Assembly: GCA_013365325.1 (NCBI GenBank)
Contig: JABVXV010000035.1
Location: 124,001 to 188,000, forward strand
Length of the DNA stretch: 64,000 nucleotides
Source: Dipetalonema caudispina
Lineage: Eukaryota > Nematoda > Chromadorea > Rhabditida > Onchocercidae
Reading direction: 5' to 3'
Every line of letters begins with the position of its first letter. Position 1 is the stretch's first letter. Shown one piece after another: positions 42,223 to 53,875 of the stretch. A model generated the notes under the pieces. That model was not told the DNA's origin. It made no database searches and was given only the letters and a program-made list of their open reading frames with translations. A program made the position numbers and the translations under genes.

Positions 42223-45200
42223 TTGATCAATTTATGTTATCAAAGGAATTTCAGTATAAAATTTACTGTTATGTTGCAGAGTACAGAGACTACATCATTC
42301 GTAACAATTTTATCCCCAAAAATCGACATGCGAGATAATTAATGGAAGGTGCAACATTACTAGGATGCAGGATATTGCTCCTTCATTTTGAGCTTCTATC
42401 ATGGTTTTTCGCAAAATGAAATACTAGCCGTGACAAAAGAATTAAGAATAAATCACGGTTTCCTTCTAAAATTAATCTAAACATCCCATAAATAAAGGCT
42501 GCTTACTGTGAAGGGATTAGTTCCACTTCCTATAGGAAAAAGACTGATTGGTGCTCATCCTCATCAATATTTCCATTTTTTAAATTACATATAAACTTAT
42601 ATATCTTTCCAAGTCAATGCTATCAATTTATTGCTGCGACTTTGCAACGTACTTTCCATAAATTCGGCAACGTCTTTTGCTATCACTATTTTTCTGTTCC
42701 CTGATGGAAACATTTTTGGACAAATATTTTGACCATCTCTCCGCAACAAACCAATCTCTACCTTTCTCTCATTAATGTGCGATTAATACAAGGAGAAAGA
42801 AATTTTTCTGATCCATTCACATTTACTCTCAATTTCTTTCAATTTAATAATTTATACAAGCCCCGTTATTAAATCTACTGCCACTATAATGCTTCTCTGG
42901 TATTAAGTATAACAAAGCATATGGTGATGAATTTCTCCAAATCCGAAGGTACTTATTATTGATATATTTAACCAGATCTACTAATTTTAATTAAAGAGAA
43001 GTGATTTTGAAAGGAAGTAGTTGTCAGTAGGTATAAGTGGTTTTATGCATAATACATTAACGTTTTTTAATGAGCAAAGGAAATGTAAAAAAAATGTAAA
43101 AAAAATGTACACCATCGTCAATAAATAATTCATACTCATTAAATGAACATTAGGGTTTCTCGCTGACAATATGTGTCACATTGCAATTTATAAATTAGGT
43201 TGGATAAGATAGCCATGAAATCAAGGGTCGCCTACGACAAAATCGCCATCAAACTAGGAATCAGAAAACAGCATACACGTCACATTGTGATTTATTCTGA
43301 GAGGACGGATATTACAAAAAAGTTCCAAAAAAATTCAAGAAAAGGGCAGGATTATGATAAAATAGTACAACTTTAATTTCTAGTGAACATAATAGCAGAA
43401 GAAAACAACAACTTTGGAGAAAGTAAACAGGACAGGAAAAATTAAATGCAACATTTAACGGAGAAAAGGACATACTGTAACAGTTGTCAACATTGGTCCG
43501 GATTGCTGATAGTTAAACCAGTTGTGAATCGGTTTCAAGAGGCTCATATATACGAAAGAATATATTGGACGGAATGTCCTAACGCTACTACAAATTAGTG
43601 TTAAGTTAAGAAGGTATTTCATAAGCTTAGATACTGAGGGCTCTAATAGGTCAAATTTAAATGCAGATATTCTTGGTGAGCATCATATCTGATCAGCAAG
43701 ATGTGCATATATACTGTATTTTATATTGCATTCATTTTCTTTCACTATTCATTTATTTAACGTGGCATAAAATACAGTAGCTTTGTAATCATCAGTTGAC
43801 TGATCACTTCGACAAAGCGCTAGAGATCAATTAATGTCTATCGCATCTCAAATATATAAAGTTCCATTAAATTAATTTGTCGAAACTTCTCGATCTATTT
43901 CTTGATCATTCGATATTAAACAATTAAGTTTGTCTTGAACTACGTTATAAAACCCTAACTAAGGTCATGACGTAAAAGCAACGTCTAACAAGAATTCAAG
44001 CCACGGGAGGATTTGAATGTCATGTAGTACAATTACATGGATATATTGAAGGTCTCAAAAGGTCACAGGCAAGTCACAAGTATCAAATGTAAATGTAATC
44101 ATTAAAGAAAAGCTATCTCTTTCACTCAAAATTCCTTTGCTTTCTACTCAAATACATGAAATAGTATTACAGAGATGGTTAGAAAGGTCGCGCTCAGCAA
44201 GAAATACTGCTCATTGAATAGGAGCAGTCAATGAAGGTGATGCGATATAGCATAAGTCTCAGTAGTGCTTTCTTTACAATTGGTAGCAGATGACTGTCGC
44301 GTTATGGGGCTTAGAGGAAGTTTTGGTGCTTAGGCTTTGGTTTGTTTTGGTGAGTAGTATCTGGCCATAAAACACTCCATTCTTAGTAATTAATATTACA
44401 GTGAATTTTTTGATAAATACGAACTGAACCCATAAATCATCACTCCTTCTTTGTTTTGATTGTTTACTCTTCGATGTCACACACTATTTCCCGTCCTCTC
44501 TTCTATTGCCTATCATTTAAGATCTCTTCTCATTTCTTCTAAAAATTACATTGTCATCTGCTGCTTATGACTTTCATTATTCCTAAACTTGTAACTTTTC
44601 GAAACTTTCAACATATGTATCTAACTCTATTTTATGAGGTGGAGGTTCATCATGGTTTTCCTTTGTGTCAAATGAGGCCTAGTTTCGTATCTGCTTCATG
44701 AGGCATTGCCGCTTTAATAGCTTTATTACGTGGGTTATCCAAATATCCAATGTTGCTTTGTTTCACTCCGGTGGCAGCTAAGTATCAACTTCCAAGTGAC
44801 AGAAACTGCCTACGCTTTAACCATTTACTGCAATTTATGCACACTAGTGAGACTATCAACAATTATTTTTAGCGATAAATTAATGGAGGTTTTGCTGAAC
44901 CATGTAGACTCACTAATCAGTTTGGTTGACCTGCTCTTCCAACCCTTTTTCTGCTATTACTGAAGAATGTAAGCAAATTAAAATGGTTAGCTATGTATTT
45001 TTTTTAAATAATTATTGTACGTGACTTTGTTAAGTGAGAGATTATTGTCCAGTAGTTTTATAATCCTGGATGTTTTGGGAAAAATAACGATATCTTCCTG
45101 GTCCACATTGCAGATGACCGTTTCCCGCAGGCTTGCATCATGTAAAGGCATCTTTGCAAAACTTTCTGAAATAAAGAAAGACAGATTATTGCATGCTTCC

Positions 45201-45636
45201 AGTCGTTTAGTATAGCGCTTCTTCATGGTGTTTTGGAGTTGATTGAAAGAAACTACCAGTGTTCATTGTTAAACCGTCCCGTTGATGGTTGGAATGTTTG
45301 TAGTTGTAAAGTTGAATAGTTAGTGTCAGGAATAAAAGTAGTGCTTGGGACAAGCTAATAATATTACCAGTAAAATTCACGGATAATGTTGAACTGTGTG
45401 TTATACGCTGTTTTATTCTAGCATTGTTCCCTACCTCAGAACTGCGAAACCAGACACTGGAATAACTAAATTCTTGTGTTAATGCTTCTCCGTTTGGTTA
45501 AATATCTTATTTCTGTCAAACAAACTTCAGATCTTATTTATTGGTAAAATTTACTGCTGTAGTCTCTTAAGGATGCAATTTTTAACCGACAATTATCTCA
45601 TTTGTTTTACGTTTGTTGACAGGAACTTTTGCAGGT

Positions 45637-48600
45637 ATGACAGAGGTGCTCCTTGGACACGATTTAGTAAGGTCTCCGCTCGATCCGGAAAAGATGTCGG
45701 AGAACTCGCTGAAGAATGGAGCCCCGCGTTCTGAATTCTTTTTGATGACCGGTGACAAAATGATCAATTTGAACTATAAAATATCTCCGCGATACGCCGA
45801 GGTTATTTACTAATGTGCAAGGCTACCTCAAAATTGTTTTGTGAAAATTTTTAATAAAACATCTATTAATCAGATGTAGATGTGCATTTGCATCCTTAGT
45901 GTTCTCATTTCCCTATTTTTGTCTTGATAAATCGTCGTTTCAAAGTCTCGCAAAAATTATAAGCTAGGACTCGGAACAGCATTTGTTTTAGGCGTTTGCA
46001 TGTTACATAACAGGTTCAGTCCCTCGCTCTTTTCGGATTAAGTTTACACCGGAATTTGTCTACAGATGCACTGCGAGCAGCTACCACCAACAACAGAAAA
46101 GGCAGACTTACCTGCACCTAGAAGACCGTTTGACGACTTTCCTTCAGCAATGCAAGAAAAATCAAGAAATAGGAGATTTAATCCAGAATCTGCGGTGCCT
46201 GCATCACAGTCTGAAAATGGACTGCATGAAAAGGAGTATCTCCAGGTTTCGTTTTGATATTACTTTTTGTTTGAATGAGCACTGTAACTAAAAATTAGTA
46301 GAAAGCCAAAGGGCTGAAAAATGGGCTCTAGTATCATTCCACACTATCGGTTGCAATGGAAAATCAGCAGAATAAAAGTAAGGAGTGATTCGGTTATTTG
46401 TTTCAGGATATCGGGATTGACGAAAAGAATTCATCAGTGACGGTAAACATAGATAGGAATAACCTTAGTTGTACAGTAGAAGCAAGTGGATCCATGGCAA
46501 CTGTCTCCAGCGCTTTGTCGTCACATTGCAGCAATTCTGCTGCAGTCCCACATAGTCCGAAGATTGAACGTCAAAATACCGTTGTGGCGAAATCGTTTGA
46601 AATTAGTCGAAGCGAACCAAATAGCCCTTCGAAGGCTTCTGTTCCTGTTATAAACAATTTTGTATCAACAATCAGATGTCCATCTCCTTCAGGTAAATAA
46701 TTTTTTGTAATTAATAGAAATATGGTTAACTTTTGTGCAGTAAACTTGTTTAGATTACGATAGGAGATCAGAATTCGATGCTGAGGCACCTGTGCGTCTT
46801 GCTAAACGACTCTTCATATTAGATGGTTTCAAAAGAGAAGATGTTGCGGCTCATTTATCGAAAACGTAATTTTTTTTCAAGTTTTAATTACCTTGTGAGG
46901 ATAGGAATTGTATTCCTACTGGCATGAATACTTGTTAGATATTATTCAGATTTTGGGGTATATTTACAATTTTTGGTGTAAATCATAACAGAGGTTCAAA
47001 AACATGAAAATGAGCTGAAATTTGCCTAGAAATATATTAAGGAAGAATCAGTGAGTATAGAGAAAGTTTTGAAGACATTCACAAAGGAAAAAAGATATTT
47101 GATAAAGAGATATATTTGTTGGTGGGCTGGTTTTTTGCTGCTACACTTTTTGTGAAACTTAAATTTCAGATTGAATATCGCTTTTGTGTAATGTATAAAA
47201 TAAGTATTAAAACTTTGACAGTGACATGATACATTTTTCATTTACGATGAGTTTAGGAATGAATTTGGTATATCCGTTGCCGAAGAGTATTGTGCCTTGT
47301 TCAATTTCTCCGGCATTCGTTTGGATGCAGCACTACGTGATTTCCTTTCAAGATTTTGCCTTACGGGTGAAACTCAGGAAAGAACTCGTATCACTGAACA
47401 CTTCGCGAAGCGTTATTATGAATGCAATCCAACACTTTTCAGAAATGCAGGTAAATATTGTTGTTGGAACACTAGTATCTGTTGCTGCTTCTTTTTCGAA
47501 TAAGGACGATAGTTTTGATTTATCAAGATATTTTGTAGACGCTGGACTGAACTGTTTTTCCATAATTAAAAGGCAGCCATAGGATATTGACTACTTTCTA
47601 GGGATAAGAATAGAGTGTAAATACTCCGAATATGTGCTAATGTTCAGTAACGTTGAATTGTTCAAGATTTTGAATTTTTAGATCAAGTTCATGCACTTAC
47701 CTGTGCTTTACTGCTGCTGAACTCGGATTTACATGGTCCGGTATGCGATTATTTTAGTTGTCATGTTTTCATCGAGTTATTTTTTCCTAAATATTTATAT
47801 AGTTAGCCAAAAAAAAAAAAAACACTTATTATACAGCTTTTCAAACAAAATTGGTTTTTCATTTCTCAGTACTTCTTTTATCTTCCGCGTCCCACATTTT
47901 AAATTTTTGTATTTGCAGAATGTTGGGAGGCGGATGTCTAGTCGTGATTTCGTAGATAATCTAGGCCACACAGAACACGTTTTCGATTGTTCTTTATTGA
48001 AGACTTTATATGTAGCTATCAAGGAACAACCTATTAAATGGGTTGGGTAAGTTCTGTCTGTATCAAGTTCCTTTTTCCTTCTACACGTTTGACTTTAATC
48101 TCTGAAAAATCGTTGTCATCATGCTATTTGCAGTGAGTTAGGAGGGACGTCACCTAATGATATATCAATGGCAGGTGATATTAATTCACAGTTTTATGAA
48201 AAAAAGAAGAAAAAGATGCTATCAAAATCACGGTCGACAGTGAGTGATGATGATCAGATTGAGTATAAAGCTGGTTGGGTTGTGAGGAAGTATCTTTTTG
48301 ATAGAGATGGAAAGCGAAGTAAGTCAATTAATTTTTTCAACGTTGGATGATGAGATTGGAGATGCAGTTTATCGTGTTAACTTATTAAATGATCGATTCT
48401 GATCTACACTGAAATATATGCCGATTTAAAAGGAGGATTTCCTTTGGGGGCTTATCTATAACAACCATCTTTTGTATTTCAAAAAAAAGCGATTAGTGTG
48501 GGATGTATAATTTGATTATAGCTCCGTTCGGACGCCGAGGTTGGAAGATGGTTTATGCGCGACTTCGAGGGATGGTTCTTTACTTGCATAAGGATGAGAA

Positions 48601-49992
48601 CGGTTTCCGGCGTGGCCGTTTCCAAACATTCAATAATGCCATCCTTCTGCATCATGCTCTGGCTGAAAAGCCTGAAGACTACAGCAAGCGACAACATGTA
48701 TTTAAATTACGGACAGCTAATCTCGGTGAAACACTTTTTCAGACAAGGTGATTATTGCCGTATACTCATTACTCTATATTTCGGACTGAAAAATCGCCAT
48801 TTATTATTTCACTTTCGTTAAAATGAGTCATTGTTATAATCAGATTCTCTTACAATTCGGAAATATTTTAATAGTTGTTTACAAAAATTTCGGAATTTTA
48901 CGTAATTTGTGTATTACATAATGACGCTGTGAGAAAAGGTGGATTTTTCAGTGATCCGAGCGAAGTGCAGCAATGGATTGATACGATTAATTATGTTGCT
49001 GCAGCCTTCTCTTCGCCGGCATTACCAGCATCTGTTTCAAATCAGATTGAAGTTTTTCACAAACCGCTATTGCCTAGTGCGCCGTCAAGCCTGTCAATAG
49101 TAAGTATTTCCCCAGGTTAAAGCTGGAGGTGCTTACCGACGCTGCGTGCATAAATTTACATTTCCAACTGCTTGCCTTCGAATAGTCACATGAGAATTAA
49201 TCCTAACGACAAAAACATAAGGCGTACTGCTGCGATACATTTGGTTTTGTGACTGCATTATTAATAATTTTCAAAGTAACATGTAGGCAGAATTAAAATT
49301 GGTTTCAGTTGGAGCAGCTAAGAGTACACGAGAAAAAAGAGGAAGAGATGGGGTTAAAGCTTGAAGAGCTTATGAAAACGGCACCATCTTTGAAAGCCAA
49401 AGGCCATGTTGTGCAAGACTTTTTTTACAAAGAACGTTTTTTATACCAGGAAGTAAGTTGCTTATTTCATTTAAGTACCTTTCGTATGATTTTGGTTTAA
49501 CAGGTATGTTTTACTTTAGAAAATGTGTAAAGTCGGTTAATGCAATAGTCAGAAAGGCTGCTTGACCGTCTATGTCTATATCGACATCTCATTCTCCATC
49601 ATCACATTGAGGAAATGTATTTCAGAGCTCTTAGTATTAATCATTAGTTCTGATTCTCTTTGCAGAGAGAACGTTACCAGCGTTATGTTGAAATTTTGCG
49701 TGAAAATCTTAATGCATTCTCACCGTCACATTCCACGGCAATACGTGTAGAGCCTGTCATAGGAATTTATCGAGTGGGCGATACAGGGAGGTCATCCAGT
49801 TCTACTCAAAGTAAAATGTTCGGATATACAAGTATAGTGAAAGAGGAGCCAGAAGCAGAAGCAAAGGCTGAAAAAGCTGAAGAGGAAGATTCCGACCTAG
49901 AATCCGATGATTCAGACACGAGCGCAGGCCGCTGTAGTTATCAGGAAGCAATACTGCAGAATCCAGGTCCCCATTTGATAATATCAAAATGA
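45637..49992 (+). CDS. efa-6: EFA6/PSD Arf6 guanine-nucleotide exchange factor (Sec7-PH-coiled coil)
   Basis: Twelve exons close in phase to about 717 residues: 45637-45801, 46066-46245, 46407-46692, 46754-46865, 47257-47450, 47682-47740, 47919-48046, 48134-48318, 48522-48748, 48952-49099, 49310-49452 and 49666-49992. EFA6 loads GTP on Arf6 at the plasma membrane. In C. elegans its N-terminus also restrains microtubules at the cortex and limits axon regrowth. Exon 1 (MTEVLLGHDLVRSPLDPEKM, then PRSEFFLMTGDK) is the likely microtubule-elimination motif region. The Sec7 domain spans about 46770-48040 and includes the glutamic-finger motif LTGETQER and LTCALLLLNSDLHGP. The PH domain (about 48260-49030) runs from AGWVVRKYLFD to DPSEVQQWIDTINYVAAAF. 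A helical region follows, and the C-terminus is acidic (EEEDSDLESDDSD). A TTTTGCAG acceptor is 2 nt before the ATG. The intron 1 donor (GAG|GTTATT) is weak, and exon 2 itself opens with ATG right after AG. Confidence 0.93.
45853..45858 (+). terminator. Intronic AATAAA polyadenylation signal after EFA6 exon 1
   Basis: AATAAA lies about 40 nt after the in-frame stop (45811-45813) reached if exon 1 is not spliced. Whether it is used is unknown. Confidence 0.4.
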
Positions 49993-52900
49993 GATATTTT
50001 GATTTAAAGCCTAGGTATCAGTATGATGTATGTTACTGTTAGATCATTGCGAAAATTTGCATCACATTGTTCTATTTTACTTTGTATGGGGAAGACCGAG
50101 ATAGCCACTATTATTCATCCATATCATGATAAAGTTACTGCGAGGAATGCGTTAGGCAGGATGATCAAGGTTGAAGTTATTAGGCGGCAACTATTAGAGA
50201 GTGCTTGAAATGCCTTAAAGAAAACTGCTTGTAATACATGGAAGCAAACAAGTGACCTGATCATCTTTTGTTCTAGCCATATCCGGTTTAAGAGTATCCG
50301 ACAGCATCAATTCTTTCCTGAGAATATAAAGTGGGTACTTCCTTGTATCTGACCAGTCATAGTTTTACAATTTTACTTACTAATACGGTTGATTTTATTT
50401 TCACTTTTGAACTTGTTGCATCGACATAGATTCACAAAGGAATTTGATTAAATTTCATTTAGTTGGCTATCTTATGAGTCCCCTTTATATTGCTTCTACA
50501 TCCAGTAATCTTCTTTTAATGTGCAAGATTTTTAATTGTAACGAAATCTGTAAGCTCATCTTTTAGTGGAGTTTTATGTTTCATAGCGAATTATTTTATC
50601 GAGTAGTGCTTTATTTCGGACTACCAGCATATGAATTCATTGACGTGAAAGTTTGGAGTAATCTATTAGTTCTTTGTTGTTGCTGCAAAAAGAGATCAAG
50701 TAACTGCAATGTTGAAAATATGCATGACCCTTGTTCACATAACGTTTCGAAGTGTAACCTTTTTACCAGACGTATAACACGAAATCTGTTAATCTTAAAT
50801 ACAAGTTATCACATACACTTAAGAACTTTTCCGCAAAGAAGAAAAAAAGTGGAATTAAGTATCAGACATCCGGAGAGGAAGTTGAGGGAGATAACGAATA
50901 CAATGGAAAGAAAATTTGAGCGCAACAGTATTTGCAAAATAAAGAAAAATGCCAAAATTTAATACATTGCAGTTAAATATCTCATATTCAAGAGCTGCGA
51001 GCTGTTGTTCGGTGAATTGTTAACACATTGCTATTTCTTTAACTGCCTTCACTGAAACTGTTATAGTTCTCTCCCTGTCGATAAATGTTTATTTCCAATG
51101 CTTTGATGCTGCTGCTGTGAGTTATTCAATGTCTTTAGTGAGTTAGATTACCGCTTTGAACTTTTTAATTCCTTTACGACTGTTGCAAATCTATATCGAG
51201 CCGTTTTTTTTTTTTTCTTTTTTCTTTTTTCTCTGTTTAATTTATTCTGTTGTTTATGTACAGTTCTGTTTCCTAGCCTCATTCTACGGAAGTGATTTGT
51301 TTGCAGACTAACTTTTTTAGAGGCGGTATTTGTAACCACGTTCGTCAGAACTTTTGATACATTGCGTGGGCTTGACTTCTGTGGACTTTACCTCTTTGCT
51401 GGTAGCTTCCCTTTTAAATGCTGTAGCATTGTTTTATATTGAAAATAGGTTTGCAGTACTGTGATGCATACATTTAACGTTTTAAAATGTGAATTAGGTT
51501 TACCACTTCTAGTCGTAACCTTCGCCAATGCAGTCATCAAACGGCAGCTAACAGTGCCGGTGTTACGTTATATGGTCAACTGCACTGATGTAATCAAGTA
51601 TATAAAAGTAGTCAATATCCTAAGATTTATCGGATGTTAGACATAACTAAAATCTATTGAAGTGTATTTTATTTTTTCTCACATGATAGCTGCTGTGTAT
51701 AATTTACGAATATTTCATTGTAATTAAAAGACTTTGAATGCTGTTGCCCGCAGTGTTCGTTTGAGTTCCATTATAACGGTGTAACATCTTCAGCTTTTCC
51801 ATACTGAAAAGATTCCTGTGTTCAGTGTTGCTATTGTAGTGATTTTATCAGTTTCTTAAATGAAGAAGAAATATTTTGAGCGGTTAAACATGCTACCAAT
51901 CTGTGTTTTAGGTGGTCATTTATGAGCATGTATGTTTCATTTTTAACTAGTGTTCTTCGCTGTATGTTACTTCATAGTCAGCTATTGGTGATACAGCTAC
52001 TGCGTTATCATTTTCATTTGTTGGTGGTAAACTTTATGGGATACATTTAGATCTATAGAATATAATGCTGTAATAGTGTTAAACACCTATTCAAAACATG
52101 ATATGACCAGCAAAACGTGGTCCTGCTATCCTAAATTATCTTACTACAGTTAGTTTGAAAAATGAGGAACGGTTAAAATTTCATTATTGGATGGTAGGGA
52201 CATTTCTTGTAAGCTTATTAGTAGCTTTAAAGTCTAGCTACGTAATTGTATGAGTAGTTCCTCCTACAACCCATACGACTGTTCAATAATATGTACACAT
52301 TCTCTCTGAGATATCGATTTTTTCAATCAGTTAATGAACAATTTATGCTTTATTTTTTCGATACAACGCATGGGAACTCGGTTTATACATTTTGCATTCT
52401 TTATGCACAATTAACGGGTTGTTTCTTATTTTCAAATTTCCATTGCTTTTTTAATAATGACGTCCAATAAATACGTTCCGGTAACATCGTTCCGTATGTT
52501 TGAATTCACTAGAGGTTTCTCAGCTTTCAAGCATGTTTCACTTAGTGCTTGTGGAATTCGGTAGTCTATTTACTAATATGACGTTTAAAACTGTCTTGGA
52601 ACAGTCTTGTCAAAAGATACGTTCGATTGAAGAGGTAAGGTGTGAAATTCGGATTCAAATTCCGAACCGTTAGGCTCGATCTTAATTTTCAAAGAAAAAC
52701 AACGAGATAATTACTGCTGAGGGATGAATTCGACATAATTTAGATCTACATCTCTTTGACGGTTGCTTCAGATAGAACTGGGTAGAAATTTAGAGTCATG
52801 GAGCCACGATGTAACGTGAAAAATAACTTCAAGAACACTTTGGCGCTGTTGAATTTATGTTAGAAAAGTTTCAGCATGTAGTGGATATGATGTGATCAGT

Positions 52901-53326
52901 CAGATCACTTCATACATGGTGGGGACGGGCGCATGCAGGGATCTAAATTCATGGATATTTAGTCATTAGGAAGGCGGAGATATACCTTATAATGTACTGA
53001 AGTTGTGTGTTAGCAGATATTTGCAAAATTTCCTTAGCATCTCATGTGAGTGGATTTGTGAAATTTGCATATAGACGAATAGCATATAATTTGCGGAGGT
53101 TTAGACTTAGATTGTGTCACTTTCAATGAACGTTTCATTGGAGAGGTTTTCCTTTTATCGGCTGTTTCATTTCGAGTTCTTGGTTAGGAGACCGTACCTG
53201 AGAATCTAGAGTATGTTCTTTGGGAACTGTATACATCTTTCATAAAAATAACTGGTGATATGATGCTGTATGATAAAAGTAAGTCATTGGAAAGATGGGA
53301 AAATTACAAGATAGATTCTACTCGGA
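49993..53326. other. Spacer between EFA6 and the cfp1 promoter region
   Basis: The EFA6 3' UTR must occupy the first part. A 128-codon frame (50576-50962) has a lysine/arginine-rich end but no family marks, and it follows EFA6 on the same strand without a clear splice link. A T-rich run lies at 51204-51230. No gene is recognised through 51.0-53.3 kb. Confidence 0.45.
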
Positions 53327-53586
53327 TTATTTGATTCTCTGAGAACTGCTAATTAAGGGTTTGTCCTTTAACATGAACTTATTAGGATCTGGCAAAGGTA
53401 GAAGATCAAGTTCCAAAGTACAAAACGAATAAGATTTTGTTTAACAATTACTATGTGGTCACATGTTGGAGTTAAGTCAATGCACAGAGCTTCCTCATAA
53501 TACCGAAGAAGTTGCTCAGGGCGAACCGGTTGTATAACAGCGGCAATTAACTGAAATAAAATTTGAGTTATTGCTCTCGGATTCAT
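53327..53586 (-). CDS. Small divergent gene of unknown function (about 61 residues)
   Basis: Two minus-strand exons, 53586-53463 and 53388-53327, join in phase to 62 codons including stop. Donor T|GTGACC is weak; acceptor CTTTGCCAG is good. The reading starts MNPRAITQILFQLIAAVIQP, continues VRPEQLLRYYEEALCIDL, and ends KFMLKDKPLISSSQRIK. The mixture of a hydrophobic helix and RPEQLLRYYEEAL reads like real protein, unlike most short frames here, but I do not recognise the family. The start lies 290 nt from the cfp1 ATG on the other strand, so the two may share a bidirectional promoter. If intron 1 is not spliced, the frame continues to a stop at 53368 with a different tail. A further upstream exon cannot be excluded. 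Confidence 0.4.
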
Positions 53587-53875
53587 GGCCTTACGGTTTC
53601 ACTATCCAATATACAACTTCCTCACTCTTTTGCTTTAGCGTAACATAGTTTTCTCGATCATTTTCATGTATATTTCTTAGATGATAATTAGGCTCTTTAC
53701 TAATTAAACATCTGTTAGGAGACGCTAGCGTTACAATTATGGAGTGGAAAGCAGCGGTACTATTTGTGTCATTCTATTTATCTTTAAATAATGCGTTGGT
53801 TATACTTTAAGTTGTGGTTTATCGTCCGCTTGTGATTTACGGTTTGCTCGTTAATTAGTTCATTTTACGACAGCA

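Larger units (their letters stand above)
39521..45636. other. Six-kilobase spacer between H2A.Z and EFA6
   Basis: No gene is firmly recognised. It contains a (GT)n run (41281-41299), a C/T-rich patch (41810-41860) and three minus-strand frames that look somewhat coding-like. These are 40329-40727 (132 codons), 41991-42222 (up to 81 codons, with a HYTCAASEKFDIWRIRN segment) and 44987-45226 (79 codons). They may be exons of an unrecognised minus-strand gene or chance frames. The region just before 45637 should contain the EFA6 promoter/outron. Confidence 0.4.

Noticed and set aside
44987..45226. Overlapping frames on both strands before EFA6
   Set aside because: Neither strand shows a recognisable motif, and overlap of two open frames in AT-rich DNA is not evidence of a gene.
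47226..47582. 118-codon frame overlapping the EFA6 Sec7 exon
   Set aside because: It is an out-of-frame shadow. The Sec7 frame in 47257-47450 has the conserved LTGETQER motif.
50576..50962. 128-codon plus-strand open frame after EFA6
   Set aside because: It has no family marks and lies where the EFA6 3' UTR or flank is expected. The basic tail resembles A-rich chance coding.
52649..52665. T-arm-like hairpin (TCGGA, loop TTCAAAT, TCCGA)
   Set aside because: It looks like a tRNA T-arm, but the expected acceptor-stem partner and anticodon arm are not found 50-70 nt upstream. No tRNA is called.
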